Shown: piece by piece, positions 6,717 through 16,504 of the stretch
Layout: the number at the start of each line of letters is the position of its first letter
Position numbering within the stretch: position 1 is the stretch's first letter
Origin: Deltaproteobacteria bacterium
Lineage (GTDB): Bacteria > Myxococcota_A > UBA9160 > UBA6930
NCBI GenBank assembly: GCA_002687015.1
Contig: NYZB01000093.1
Location: forward strand, 1 to 37,029
Direction: 5' to 3'
DNA: 37,029 bases
Program-made: the position numbers and the translations under genes
The notes under the pieces: generated by a model
What the model was told of the DNA's origin: nothing
Seen by the model: only the letters and a program-made list of their open reading frames with translations
Database searches by the model: none

Positions 6717-7727
6717 GTGAAGAAGCCCCAGCTCATTTCGCGACCGCTCGCCCTGCTTCCGATCTCCCTCCTGCTCGTCTTTGCGAGCGAGGTCCAGGCG
6801 GAGGACCTTGCTGCGCTGCGGGCGCGCGTGAAGCCGATCTTCGGGAGCCTGCCCGCGGAAGTCGTGAACCCGGCCAATCCGGTCACGGAGGCGAAGGTCG
6901 AGCTCGGCCGGAGGCTCTACTTCGAGACCCGTCTCTCCAAGGCCAACGACATCTCGTGCAACTCCTGCCACGACCTCGCCCGCTTCGGCGTCGACGGCGA
7001 GCCCACCTCGCCCGGGCACGAAGGCCAACGCGGCGGGCGCAACTCGCCCACCGTGTACAACGCGGCGGCTCACGTCGCGCAGTTCTGGGATGGACGCGCG
7101 GCGGACGTGGAGGAGCAGGCCAAGGGTCCGATCCTGAATCCGATCGAGATGGCGATGGACTCCGAGGAGGCCGTCCTGGCCGTGCTGGCCGCTGACCCCG
7201 ACTACCCGGCGCTCTTCGCAGCCGCCTTTGCAGACGACGCCGAGCCCCTCAGCTACGACAACCTGGGCAGGGCGATTGGCGCCTTCGAGCGACGCCTGAT
7301 GACTCCATCGCCTGTCGATGCCTTTCTCGCAGGCGACGACTCGGCGCTGACGGAGGCCCAGCTCACGGGGCTCGAGGAGTTCGCGCGCGTCGGCTGTGCG
7401 ACCTGTCACTACGGCCCCGCAGTCGGAGGCGCGGCGTTCCAGAAGATCGGGCTCATCCAGCCCTATCCGACGAAGGACCTGGGGCGCTTCGAGGTCACGG
7501 GCAAGGAGAGCGACAAGTACGTGTTCAAGGTGCCCTCCCTGCGGAACATCGCGAAGACCGCGCCCTACTTCCACGACGGCAGTGTGTCGAAGCTCGAGGA
7601 GGCGATCCGCCTGATGGCACGCCACCAGCTGGGCGTCGAGCTCGATGACGCGCAGGTCGCCTCGCTCGCTGCCTTCGCGGGCGCGCTCACGGGTGAGATC
7701 GACGAGGACTACGTGAAGCAGCCCTGA
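6717..7727 (+). CDS. Di-heme cytochrome c peroxidase (CcpA/MauG family)
   Basis: 336 residues from GTG 6717, which lies after an AGAGAGGA ribosome site. This start gives a clean signal peptide: KK, then LALLPISLLLVFASEVQA with cleavage before EDL. The track start at 6603 would bury that signal. Two c-type heme motifs are visible, CNSCH (81-85) and CATCH (227-231), with the family contexts VELGRRLYFETRLS, RNSPTVYNAA, FWDGRAADVEEQA and FKVPSLRNIAKTAPYFHDGS. Length and architecture match periplasmic bacterial cytochrome c peroxidases, which reduce hydrogen peroxide with electrons from small cytochromes; MauG relatives carry out protein oxidation instead. No amine dehydrogenase substrate gene is nearby, so peroxidase is the simpler reading. 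It appears monocistronic. Confidence 0.9.
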   Translation: MKKPQLISRPLALLPISLLLVFASEVQAEDLAALRARVKPIFGSLPAEVVNPANPVTEAKVELGRRLYFETRLSKANDISCNSCHDLARFGVDGEPTSPGHEGQRGGRNSPTVYNAAAHVAQFWDGRAADVEEQAKGPILNPIEMAMDSEEAVLAVLAADPDYPALFAAAFADDAEPLSYDNLGRAIGAFERRLMTPSPVDAFLAGDDSALTEAQLTGLEEFARVGCATCHYGPAVGGAAFQKIGLIQPYPTKDLGRFEVTGKESDKYVFKVPSLRNIAKTAPYFHDGSVSKLEEAIRLMARHQLGVELDDAQVASLAAFAGALTGEIDEDYVKQP

Positions 7728-7824
7728 GAGCGGCCGCGAATCCGGGATGGGCTGCCCTTCCGCTACCATCGCCAGGTGCCGATAGGCTAGTCAGACTTCG
7801 AACGAGGCGCCTCCGCTCCGCTCG

Positions 7825-8306
7825 TTGCTGGCCTGCTTGCTGGAATCAACGAGCGAGAGCAGCACCGGGCCGGAGCGTCTTCACTACCTCGACAGCATTC
7901 GGGGATTGGCCGCCCTTTCCGTGGTGTGGTCCCACTTCACGGTCGCCTTCGGACTGCTCCCGTATCAGGACTTCCTGACCTACACGCCGGTCCACATCTT
8001 CTGGGACGGCTACGCCGCCGTGGCCATGTTCTTCGTGCTGAGCGGCATGGTGCTCTCCATCAAGCACTTCTCCCCGCCGGTGAGCCAGGCGCTCTCCATG
8101 GACCTGCCCGGGTTCTACGTCACGCGCATCTTCCGGATCCTGCTCCCCTTTGCCGCAATCGTCTTCGTGAGCTTTGTGTTCCAGAGAGGGGTCTACAGCC
8201 GGGTCGTCACCGACCCGAACGCAAGCGCCTGGCTCTACGGCTTCTGGATCAGCCCGGAACCCCTCCGAGAGGCAGCGCTGCTCATTCCCCCGCCCAGGTT
8301 CAGGCC
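7825..8306 (+). pseudogene. Acyltransferase-3 family protein, C-terminally truncated
   Basis: The ORF (track start TTG 7825, alternative TTG 7837; the start is uncertain) reads RLHYLDSIRGLAALSVVWSH, the signature N terminus of OafA/YrhL-type integral membrane acyltransferases. Helices follow around YAAVAMFFVLSGMVLSIKHF and FYVTRIFRILLPFAAIVFVS. The R(L)DxxRG and FFVLSG motifs are intact. After about 155 residues, at LREAALLIPP, the family sequence stops and the frame ends shortly afterwards at 8331, whereas the family is normally about 350 residues with ten helices. Downstream, in another frame, comes an unrelated DUF3592-like C-terminal half. This indicates a deletion junction at roughly 8290-8314. 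The product would lack most of the membrane channel and is unlikely to work. Confidence 0.7.
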
Positions 8307-8678
8307 CGCCGGTGCACGGTGGTCGACGTGAGCATCGAGGAGCTGGAGCCCTGGAACGGGGCCTACCTCGAGGGACGCTACGCCGTCCGCTTCCTCCTGC
8401 AGGACGAGGAGGGCGGGCAGGTGTACGAGAACGTGCCCCTGACCCAGCCTCCGACCTGGTACTTCGACGAGGCCGCTCTGCACCGGGCGGTACTGCCCTA
8501 CACGCCGGGCGCCCCGACCGGCTGCAGGGGGGCGCCGGATGGAGAAGGGGCGGTGATTCGAGCGCGGGGCGGCTGGGCGCTGCTCGTGTACTTCCTGCCC
8601 GTGTTCTTCGGCGTGGTGTTCCTCGTCACCGGCGTCTTCCTGTTGCGGCCGGCGGCGTGGTGCGATCGGAGAGAGTGA
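8305..8678 (+). pseudogene. DUF3592-like protein, N-terminally truncated
   Basis: In the +1 frame relative to the acyltransferase, credible protein begins at about RRCTVVDVSIEELEPWNGAY. It continues through RYAVRFLLQDEEGGQVYENV and TGCRGAPDGEGAVIRARGGW, and ends with a membrane helix LLVYFLPVFFGVVFLVTGVF. A C-T-V-V strand, an extracytoplasmic beta domain with a Y-E/N-P-type region, then a terminal helix is how DUF3592-type small membrane proteins end. They normally begin with one or two helices, missing here. The track's 250-aa ORF (7926) reaches this frame only by reading antisense-like sequence over the acyltransferase. The function of the family is unknown. Confidence 0.5.
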
Positions 8679-8693
8679 GCCCGGGCTGCGGGC

Positions 8694-9401
8694 CTACCAG
8701 ATGCCGGGCACCAGGCGATACGGCGTCTGCTCTGCGTACTCCGGATACCCCTGGAGCTCCCCTTGCAGGGTCCGGTCTTCCAGTGAAGTGCGGAGGATGA
8801 ACAGCACGATGAGTGCTGCGGCGGGGATCAGCGCGAAGCGCGAGCCGAGGGCCGTCGGCAGCGCGAGCACCAGGAGGATGATCCCGGCATACATCGGGTG
8901 ACGCACCACGGCGTAGGGCCCTGTCGTGATCACCGCGTGTCCGCGCTCCTCGTCGATCTTCACAACTCGGGAGAGAAAGGTGTTCTCCCGCGTGACCCAG
9001 TGCATGAGGGCGAAGCCGGGCAGGTGGAGGAGCATCGCCGCGATCTCGACCGGCGCCGGAAAGGGCTGGCTCCAGCCGAAGCGTTGCACGTCGAGCCCGG
9101 GCACGACGTAGAGGCCGATTCCCGCCGCGAACATCCCCAACATCACGACCTTGTCCCAGGCCTTCTGACCCTCTTGCGTCGGGCTCGCCTTCGCTCGCTC
9201 CGCCAGCAGCTCGGGATCGTGGCGCGCCAGGAACACGGTGCTTCCGATGGCGAAGCCCGCCCAGAGGCTGATGACGCCCCAGGCCTCGGGCCAGCGCCAG
9301 GTGCCCGCGGGCAGAAGGAAGATCAGCGCGAAGAGGGTCAGGCGGACGGCGAGGGTCAGCCACAGCTTGGCACCGGGACCGGACGGCGCGGCTTCGTTCA
9401 T
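8694..9401 (-). CDS. Isoprenylcysteine carboxyl methyltransferase (ICMT)/PEMT-type membrane methyltransferase
   Basis: 235 residues from ATG 9401 (MNEAAPSGPGAKLWLTLAVR). Five or so membrane helices are visible, such as LTLFALIFLLPAGTWRW and LIPAAALIVLFILRTSL. The C-terminal signature is clear: VITTGPYAVVRHPMYAGIIL (the G-P-Y-x-x-V-R-H-P-x-Y SAM-binding motif), then LEDRTLQGELQGYPEYAEQT and PYRLVPGIW. This is the bacterial ICMT/PEMT/NnrU-like fold, which uses S-adenosylmethionine at the membrane, usually on lipid or small hydrophobic acceptors. The acceptor here is unknown. The gene is followed downstream by no partner, and lies about 90 bases after the NnrS-type gene on the same strand, so cotranscription is possible. 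Confidence 0.8.
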   Translation of the reverse strand: MNEAAPSGPGAKLWLTLAVRLTLFALIFLLPAGTWRWPEAWGVISLWAGFAIGSTVFLARHDPELLAERAKASPTQEGQKAWDKVVMLGMFAAGIGLYVVPGLDVQRFGWSQPFPAPVEIAAMLLHLPGFALMHWVTRENTFLSRVVKIDEERGHAVITTGPYAVVRHPMYAGIILLVLALPTALGSRFALIPAAALIVLFILRTSLEDRTLQGELQGYPEYAEQTPYRLVPGIW

Positions 9402-9492
9402 GGGCCCAGGATGGGCGATCCCTCCCAGCTTCGCACCCGCTCTTCGTTGAGGGAGGTGGCGGGAAGCCACCCGGCGCCGCCCATCCACGCAT

Positions 9493-10698
9493 TCAATCGG
9501 CGTCGAGCTCCGGGCGCCAGAGGGCAGGGAGGAACTCGATGCCAAAGAAGGTGAAGGCCAGCCCGAAGAGGGCGCCGGCGATCCAGACCGTGGGGAGATA
9601 GCTCGACGGCCAGAAGACCGGGCCGAAGACCCGTACGGCGCCGGCCACCGTGACCAGGGTGAAGGCGCAGATCGAGAGGCGGCTCGCGACGATGGGTCGA
9701 CCGGTGTGGCCGAGCGAGACCCGGGCCATGATCCCCAGGATGAGCGATCCCATCCCGCCAAGGGTGAAGGCGTGAAGCGCCGAGGCGCCCGCAAACCCAC
9801 CGTGGAGCGAATGGATCGCGTGGCATGCAAAGCCGATCGCGAGCCACGCGTGGCCGGCCTGGAGGATCCACAAGAGCGCCTCGCTACGGCCCTGAATCGG
9901 CCGCCAGGGGACCTGGCGCAGGACCAGGAGCGGAGCCGCGAGTGCTGCGAGCGCACCGCCGGCGACACCCCCCGGCTGCCATAGATCGAGCACCATCGCT
10001 GCGATGCCTGCGCTCACGGCGGTCGCGCCGACTGCGCGCCAGCTCGAGACCTGGGTCTCGCGTCCCTGGCGCCGAAACGCGTTGCGAGTGAACAGCGGGA
10101 TGAGCCGACCCGAGATGACCAGGAGGAGCGCGACCGGCGCGTAGACCAGCGCGTAGGTGCCCGCGCGCAGGAGCGCGGGCCGATGACCGATCCACCCGAC
10201 GTCGATCGCGACGTTGGCGGCCGCGATCCCGAGCACCGAGGCGACCACGCCCAGGTTCCGCCACTTGCCCGAGCGCGCGATCGGTATGCCGATCGTCCAG
10301 GCGAGTGCGAACAAGAAGCTCGCATCGACGATCGCGACGATGGCGTGCGGAAGCAGGTCGCCGAGAAGCAGCGCGACGCGGCCGGCTGCCCACATTCCGA
10401 ACAGGGTCGCGCTCCTCGTTCGCGAGAAGCTCCCGATCCCGCACCATCTCGGCACGGAGGTCAGCAGGAACCCGGCGATCGCCGCGACGACGGTCCCGTT
10501 CACCATCTCGTGCGCATGCAGGATCTGTGGCGGCCAGCCCTGGGTGCCGATCGACATCCCGGCCAGGAAGAGCATCCAGGTCGCGAGCGAGGCCACTGCG
10601 TTCCACGCGCCAAAGAAGAAGAAGGGCCGGAAGCCCGCGGAGAAGAGGGCGCTCCGGTCTCGATTCGCAGTCGCTTCCGTTCGGCTCTGGATCGCCAT
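9493..10698 (-). CDS. nnrS: NnrS family protein
   Basis: 401 residues from ATG 10698 (MAIQSRTEATANRDRSALFS); the track's longer version reads into the P450 promoter region. About twelve membrane helices are spread evenly. Family landmarks are ALFSAGFRPFFFFGAW (19-34), ILHAHEMVNGTVVAAIAGFL with TSVPRW, and LHAFTLGGMGSLILGIMARV with SLGHTGR near the C-terminal third. Conserved histidines in HAHEM, HAFTLGG and GHTGR are the probable metal or heme ligands. NnrS proteins are haem- and copper-containing inner-membrane proteins that relieve nitric-oxide stress in denitrifiers and pathogens. No nitrite or NO reductase lies in the window, so here it more likely gives NO tolerance than takes part in local denitrification. 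It is divergent from the P450 across about 175 bases. Confidence 0.85.
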   Translation of the reverse strand: MAIQSRTEATANRDRSALFSAGFRPFFFFGAWNAVASLATWMLFLAGMSIGTQGWPPQILHAHEMVNGTVVAAIAGFLLTSVPRWCGIGSFSRTRSATLFGMWAAGRVALLLGDLLPHAIVAIVDASFLFALAWTIGIPIARSGKWRNLGVVASVLGIAAANVAIDVGWIGHRPALLRAGTYALVYAPVALLLVISGRLIPLFTRNAFRRQGRETQVSSWRAVGATAVSAGIAAMVLDLWQPGGVAGGALAALAAPLLVLRQVPWRPIQGRSEALLWILQAGHAWLAIGFACHAIHSLHGGFAGASALHAFTLGGMGSLILGIMARVSLGHTGRPIVASRLSICAFTLVTVAGAVRVFGPVFWPSSYLPTVWIAGALFGLAFTFFGIEFLPALWRPELDAD

Positions 10699-10873
10699 CG
10701 ATCTCCCAACTTGCTGGCCTCGCCCCACCCGAGGTTGGCGACTGCCGCCGGCCAGCGGTAGTTCATTGCATTGGATCTCGGGTTCTCGCAAGGCCACCAG
10801 AATCTGCGACACTCCGAGGCCAGCGCCGCAACGCACCAGATCCCCTGAACCCGAGACAGAGCGAGGAGCGACG

Positions 10874-12130
10874 ATGCCGATTACGGATGGCACCGAGCTG
10901 GTCAGTCCCGACTACTACGGTGAGCACGGGCCCCCTCACGATCTCTTCACGCAGCTGCGTGCGGAATCTCCAGTGCACCTCTGCGAGTCCGAGGACTACG
11001 ACCCCTTCTGGGCGATCACGCGGCACGAGGACATCTGCTGGATCTCCAAGCACCCCGAGCACTTCCTCAACGAGCCCGGGATCACGCTCCGCCCCCGTAG
11101 CGACGACGTAGAGCTCGACCCCACCAAGGGGATCGGAGCGATGAAGACCATCATCGAGATGGATCCCCCGCGTCATCGCGAGTTTCGCAGGGTGGCGAGC
11201 CCGCACTTCACGCCGCGGGTCATGCGGGGTCTCGAACCGATGGTGGCGGAGAGTGCGCGCAACATCGTGGATGGGCTGGCGGGGACCACCGGCGAGGGAA
11301 GCTGCGACTTCGCCGTCGACGTCGCTGCGGCGCATCCGCTGCGGATCATCTCGACGATCCTCGGGGTGCCGCGGGAGCAGGAGCCCGTGATCCTCGATCT
11401 CACCAACCAACTCCTCGCGTCGGATGACAGCGAGCTGGGCCCGAAGGGCGAGGATCGCCAACAGGCCATCACGGAGCTGGGAGGCCGGCTCTATGCCCTC
11501 TTCGATGGCATCATCCAGGATCGCCGCGCCAACCCGCGGGACGACCTGGCGAGCGTCCTCGCGAACGCCACCATTGGTGGGGAGCCGCTGGGACCGGTGG
11601 AGACCTTCGGCTACTACCTCATCACCTTCACCGCCGGTCACGACACCACGAAGAACGCGATCGTGGGCGGGATGCAGGCCTTCCTGGAGAACCCGGCCGA
11701 GCTCGAGAAGCTGCGCGCGAACCTGGAGCTGGTGCCGAGCGCGGTCGAGGAGATCGTGCGATGGACCTCACCCGTCAACATGATGAAGCGGACCGCGGCC
11801 CGCGACATCGAGGTGGCCGGCAAGAAGATCCGCAAGGGGGATGCACTGGTCCTCCTCTATGCCTCGGCGAACCGCGACGAGAGTGTCTTCGAGGATCCCT
11901 TCGAGTTCCGGGTGGATCGCAACCCGAATCCCCATCTCGCCTTCGGCCATGGCGAGCACTACTGCCTGGGAACCCACCTGGCCCGACGATCGCAGCGCGC
12001 GCTCCTGCGCGAGCTCGCCGGTCGGTTGGAGCACGTCGAAACGGCGGGGCCTGCCGACCGGATCCGGTCGAGCCTGATCGTGGGGTACAAGCACCTGCCG
12101 ATCCGCTACCGCCTCGCGAGCGCGTGCTGA
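10874..12130 (+). CDS. Cytochrome P450
   Basis: 418 residues, the usual length for soluble bacterial class I P450s, from ATG 10874 with a GCGAGGAGCGACG leader. The track's 638-aa version adds antisense NnrS sequence. Landmarks: the I-helix oxygen-activation motif AGHDTT (254-259), the K-helix E293-x-x-R296 in VEEIVRW, and the heme-binding loop AFGHGEHYCLGTHLA with proximal Cys364. DPPRHREFRRVASPHFTPR (97-115) is the C-helix region. HLAFGHG and MDPPRH are shared with the CYP clans that hydroxylate steroids, terpenes and fatty acyls, but I cannot place the CYP family. No ferredoxin or reductase gene adjoins, so electron donors must be encoded elsewhere. Confidence 0.93.
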   Translation: MPITDGTELVSPDYYGEHGPPHDLFTQLRAESPVHLCESEDYDPFWAITRHEDICWISKHPEHFLNEPGITLRPRSDDVELDPTKGIGAMKTIIEMDPPRHREFRRVASPHFTPRVMRGLEPMVAESARNIVDGLAGTTGEGSCDFAVDVAAAHPLRIISTILGVPREQEPVILDLTNQLLASDDSELGPKGEDRQQAITELGGRLYALFDGIIQDRRANPRDDLASVLANATIGGEPLGPVETFGYYLITFTAGHDTTKNAIVGGMQAFLENPAELEKLRANLELVPSAVEEIVRWTSPVNMMKRTAARDIEVAGKKIRKGDALVLLYASANRDESVFEDPFEFRVDRNPNPHLAFGHGEHYCLGTHLARRSQRALLRELAGRLEHVETAGPADRIRSSLIVGYKHLPIRYRLASAC

Positions 12131-12167
12131 CCCCCCGGGAGGTCTCCCCCCGCCTGGCAGCGGGTCG

Positions 12168-12700
12168 CTAGCGGCGGAGAAAGTGCCGCCACCAACGCCG
12201 CCACGGGGGGCGCCTGTAGGGCTCCGTGCAGGGCCGGTGCAGGTGACCCTTGTCACGCACGAAGTCCTGGATCTCCTCGTCGACGACGGTGTGGCTCTCG
12301 TCGATGCCCATGTTGAGGGTGTAGTCCTGGGGCGTGCCGTCGGGGTCGAAGACCGCGACGTAGTAGGTCACACCGGGGGTCGCGACGGGCGCGACCAGCG
12401 TGTCCGACACGAAGCAGTTGGGGAAGACCTCGCCCTCCGCGTTCTCTTCGAGGAAGCAGCCATTGGGCAGGAACCAGGAGAGGTTCAGGGGCGGGTCCGC
12501 GTCCTCGTCGGGCAGCTCGAAGATCTCGCGCTTCTCGCGCCAGAGGGCCGGGGTGTTGTAGACCACGTGCACGCCGTGGCCCTCCGGCACGGTGAAAGGC
12601 AGCGCGAGCAGGGCCGGATCGTAGAGCGTCGCCATGCTCGCGCCGTAGGGCGCCACCAGCACGGTCGCCGGGTAGTTGTGGCGGGTCTGGTGGCAGGCCG
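12168..12700 (-). pseudogene. Hypothetical, possibly extracytoplasmic protein, N-terminally truncated
   Basis: Credible protein starts near ACHQTRHNYPATVLVAPYGA and runs through LYDPALLALPFTVPEGHGVH, WFLPNGCFLEENAEGEVFPN and GVTYYVAVFDPDGTPQDYTL to a very basic C terminus (PYRRPPWRRWWRHFLRR). The beta-rich, Asp/Gly-rich character and the YYVAVFDPDG-x-x-x-DYTLNMG pattern resemble pre-peptidase C-terminal or lectin-like secreted domains, but this is only a resemblance. Upstream of about 12700 the ORF is antisense of the SnoaL-type fragment. The signal peptide and promoter that such a protein needs are therefore missing. Three cysteines remain. It faces another beheaded gene at the same junction. 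Confidence 0.45.
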
Positions 12701-12917
12701 GTGGCAGGGCATGGCCGACACCGAGGGGCTCTCCCTCTCCTGGCAACCGATCCGGGCCTTCGTCTCCGACTCGGGCGACATGGCCTGGGACTACGGCAAG
12801 GGGAAGCTCACCTCCCCCGACGGTCTCGTGCAGGACGTGAAGTACGTCGTCGTCTGGCACCGGATCGACGGTGAGTGGAAGATCGTCATGGACATGTTCA
12901 GCCCCAACGCGGGCTGA
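12700..12917 (+). pseudogene. SnoaL/DUF4440-like (NTF2-fold) protein, C-terminal half only
   Basis: From ATG 12711 the frame gives 68 residues: MADTEGLSLSWQPIRAFVSD, SGDMAWDYGKGKLTSPDG, and a closing half with VKYVVVWHRIDGEWKIVMDM. The alternating strands, the sGD-x-A-x-x-Y/D-G turn and the Y-x-x-V-W-x-x-x-D-G-x-W-K-I end are the last three strands of DUF4440/SnoaL-like NTF2-fold proteins, which are usually 125-150 residues. The N-terminal helices forming the pocket are absent, and the sequence upstream belongs antisense to the other truncated gene. NTF2-fold relatives act as isomerases, cyclases or hydrolases on small molecules; this piece could not form a pocket. Confidence 0.55.
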
Positions 12918-12968
12918 ACCCTGGCCTGCCTGCGTCGTCCACCCTGCGTGTAGGGGAATCCGGAGCGC

Positions 12969-13607
12969 TCACGAAGACGGGCCTTGGTTTCGGGCCTTCC
13001 AGAGAAGGGTCAGCAGGAGCGCCGGGTAGACGAGATCTCCCACCAGGGGTGTTCCGATGTTCAAGGGGGAGTAGTTGGCGTGCGCGATGGCGTCCACGAG
13101 GTGGACGTAGGCGGCGCCCAGCAGGAAGACGGACTTCGCGACGACGACCGCCGTGATCAGGTGGTCGGTGATCCAGATGGCCAGCAGGGCTGCGAGCGAG
13201 AGGCCCAAGGTGGCGAAGGCCAGCTCCGTCTGGAAGGGACTCCCGGTGGGCCATCCGATCTGCGAGGCCACCCAATCGGCCATGAAGAGGTGGCCGGTGG
13301 TGGACCAGAGGCCACCAAAGCCGATGAGGATGACCACGAAGTACTGGAGCAGGAGCGCGGGCGGCAAGCCCGGGAGCCCGCGCTCCTGGGCGTGCCGGCG
13401 CGCGCTGAGCGGCACCAGGACCAGCATGTAGACGAAGCCGCCGATCCAGGGAATGAGCGAGAAGAGCCAGTAGCCGAAGAAGGTCTGCGGGACGTAGCGC
13501 CAGAGCAGCCGCGGCCAGTGCGCAAAGGGCGGGGCGTCAGGTGCGCGGCGCAGCAGGGCACCGAAGGGCACCAGGAAGTCGAGCAACTGGAGCGCGGCGG
13601 CGGTCAC
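12969..13607 (-). CDS. DUF6790-like multi-pass membrane protein
   Basis: 212 residues from GTG 13607, chosen because an excellent GGGAGGGAGG ribosome site ends about six bases before it; ATG 13661 is the alternative. About six helices are visible, for example ALLLQYFVVILIGFGGLWST, LGLSLAALLAIWITDHLITA and LVYPALLLTLLWKA. The central stretch HLFMADWVASQIGWPTGSPF then QTELAFATLGLSLA, and a later N-x-x-P-x-N-x-G (NYSPLNIGTP), match the DUF6790 pattern of small conserved membrane proteins. The function is unknown. It is divergent from the acyl-CoA ligase, with about 120 bases between the two starts. Confidence 0.6.
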   Translation of the reverse strand: MTAAALQLLDFLVPFGALLRRAPDAPPFAHWPRLLWRYVPQTFFGYWLFSLIPWIGGFVYMLVLVPLSARRHAQERGLPGLPPALLLQYFVVILIGFGGLWSTTGHLFMADWVASQIGWPTGSPFQTELAFATLGLSLAALLAIWITDHLITAVVVAKSVFLLGAAYVHLVDAIAHANYSPLNIGTPLVGDLVYPALLLTLLWKARNQGPSS

Positions 13608-13729
13608 GGGTCCTCCCTCCCCATGCAGGGACAGCGGCCGGAAAGGACCCAAGGATGCCATTCCGACGGGCGGGGAGTGTAGGTGGTGCTGGATCGAAGT
13701 CCGCTTGCGGGCGAGGTAAGCTCGAACGC

Positions 13730-15297
<1,568 letters not shown>

Positions 15298-15360
15298 GGG
15301 TCGGGATGGTCTGGGCCCTGCACCTTCCCGGAGGGCCGCCCGAGGGTCGCTGAGGTGTCG

Positions 15361-16392
15361 ATGGCCGCGAAGATGGTGCGTCCCGCAAGCGTGCGTCTTG
15401 CAGAGCGGCTCTCCGTGGGGCCGCTCGCTCTGGGGCTCGGGCTGGCCGCCGCGCTCCTCGCTGGCTTGATGTTGCTGCTCGCGGCGAGCGGAGACCTGGC
15501 CCGGATCGTCTCGGGCGAGGGAACGATCGAGCTGGGGCAGGACTTCCGGGTCGGCATCGTGCTGGCCGTGATGCTCGCCTTCCTCCCGGCCGTCGAGCTC
15601 TTCGCGATCCGAAGGGCGCAGCGTGCGCTCGACGAGCTGGCGCCCGTCCTCGAGCTGGCCGCCGAGGAGCTGGATGCCCATCGGCTCGCGCTTGCGCGGG
15701 TGAGCCGCGCACGGAACCTCCGGGCGGGTGTCATCGGCGCAACCGTCGTGATGGGCGTCTTTCTCCCCGAGGCGATCGTGGAGCCCGTCTTCGATCCGAG
15801 GCTGATGGGCGCGCTCCACATCGCGCACCGCGTGATGGCTGCGGTGCTGGGCTTCCAAGCGGGTGCTTCCGTTCGCCTTGCCGTGCGCAACTCGCGCCGT
15901 CTCGGGCGCTGGGCTGCGGAGAGCGGGCAGCTCGACCTGCTGGACCCCACGGCCTGGGCGCCCCTGGCGCGGGTGGGGCTCGGCAACGCCTTCGTGAGCA
16001 TGGGCGTGATCTCGCTTCTCCTCCTGCTCGTGCCCGACCGGGACGCGGGGGTGGGGCTCGCCGGGGGCCTGGCCCTCTTGATCGCGGCCTCGCTGGTGAT
16101 GGGCGGGATGGGCCTGGTCCTGCCCCTCCTGCCCGTGCGGGCGCGCATTCGGGCGGTGAAGCAGGCGGAGCTGGCCCGTTGCAACCGACGCATTGCGGAG
16201 CTGCGTCGGGCCTCGGCCGCCGCGGGCGAGCTCGCCGATGCGATCGCCTATCGGGGGCTCGTCGACGGTGTCTCCGAGTGGCCCATCGACGTGCCGCAGC
16301 TGGGCCGCTTTGCCCTGGTCTTCGGTCTACCCCTCGCGTCCTGGATCGCAGCGGCCCTGGTCGAACGGCTCATCGACACGGCCTTCGGCTAG
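15361..16392 (+). CDS. Hypothetical integral membrane protein
   Basis: 343 residues from ATG 15361 (MAAKMVRPASVRLAERLSVG); a GTG two codons earlier is possible. Helices are visible at about 24-44 (ALGLGLAAALLAGLMLLLAA), 65-84, 120-140, 150-170, 208-228, 232-260 and near the C terminus (FALVFGLPLASWIAAALVER). A long amphipathic segment, AIRRAQRALDELAPVLELAA then EELDAHRLALARVSRARNLR, lies between helices two and three. A second cytoplasmic helical stretch, RRIAELRRASAAAGELADAI, precedes the last. I do not recognise a family. It follows the acyl-CoA ligase by about 60 bases on the same strand, so cotranscription is likely but a joint role cannot be inferred. Confidence 0.65.
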   Translation: MAAKMVRPASVRLAERLSVGPLALGLGLAAALLAGLMLLLAASGDLARIVSGEGTIELGQDFRVGIVLAVMLAFLPAVELFAIRRAQRALDELAPVLELAAEELDAHRLALARVSRARNLRAGVIGATVVMGVFLPEAIVEPVFDPRLMGALHIAHRVMAAVLGFQAGASVRLAVRNSRRLGRWAAESGQLDLLDPTAWAPLARVGLGNAFVSMGVISLLLLLVPDRDAGVGLAGGLALLIAASLVMGGMGLVLPLLPVRARIRAVKQAELARCNRRIAELRRASAAAGELADAIAYRGLVDGVSEWPIDVPQLGRFALVFGLPLASWIAAALVERLIDTAFG

Positions 16393-16504
16393 CGGAGGGG
16401 CCGCTCCGGGAGGCCCGGTCAGGGCGGTGGGCACGACGAGATGGCCCGGCGTGAGGTCGAGCGCCTGCGCCGCGGCTCCGGATGGGGAGCTCCAGGCTTC
16501 GCGG

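Noticed and set aside
5910-7769. 619-aa minus-strand ORF over the cytochrome c peroxidase and kinase
   Set aside because: Val/Leu/Arg/Glu-rich shadow composition with no motifs, whereas the plus strand encodes heme and kinase motifs.
10214-12130. 638-aa version of the first P450
   Set aside because: The N-terminal 220 residues are antisense to NnrS; the P450 start at 10874 has the expected length and leader.
16391-16410. Hairpin AGCGG-AGGGG-CCGCT after the membrane protein as a terminator
   Set aside because: Only a 5-bp stem, no T tract; not distinguishable from background in GC-rich DNA.
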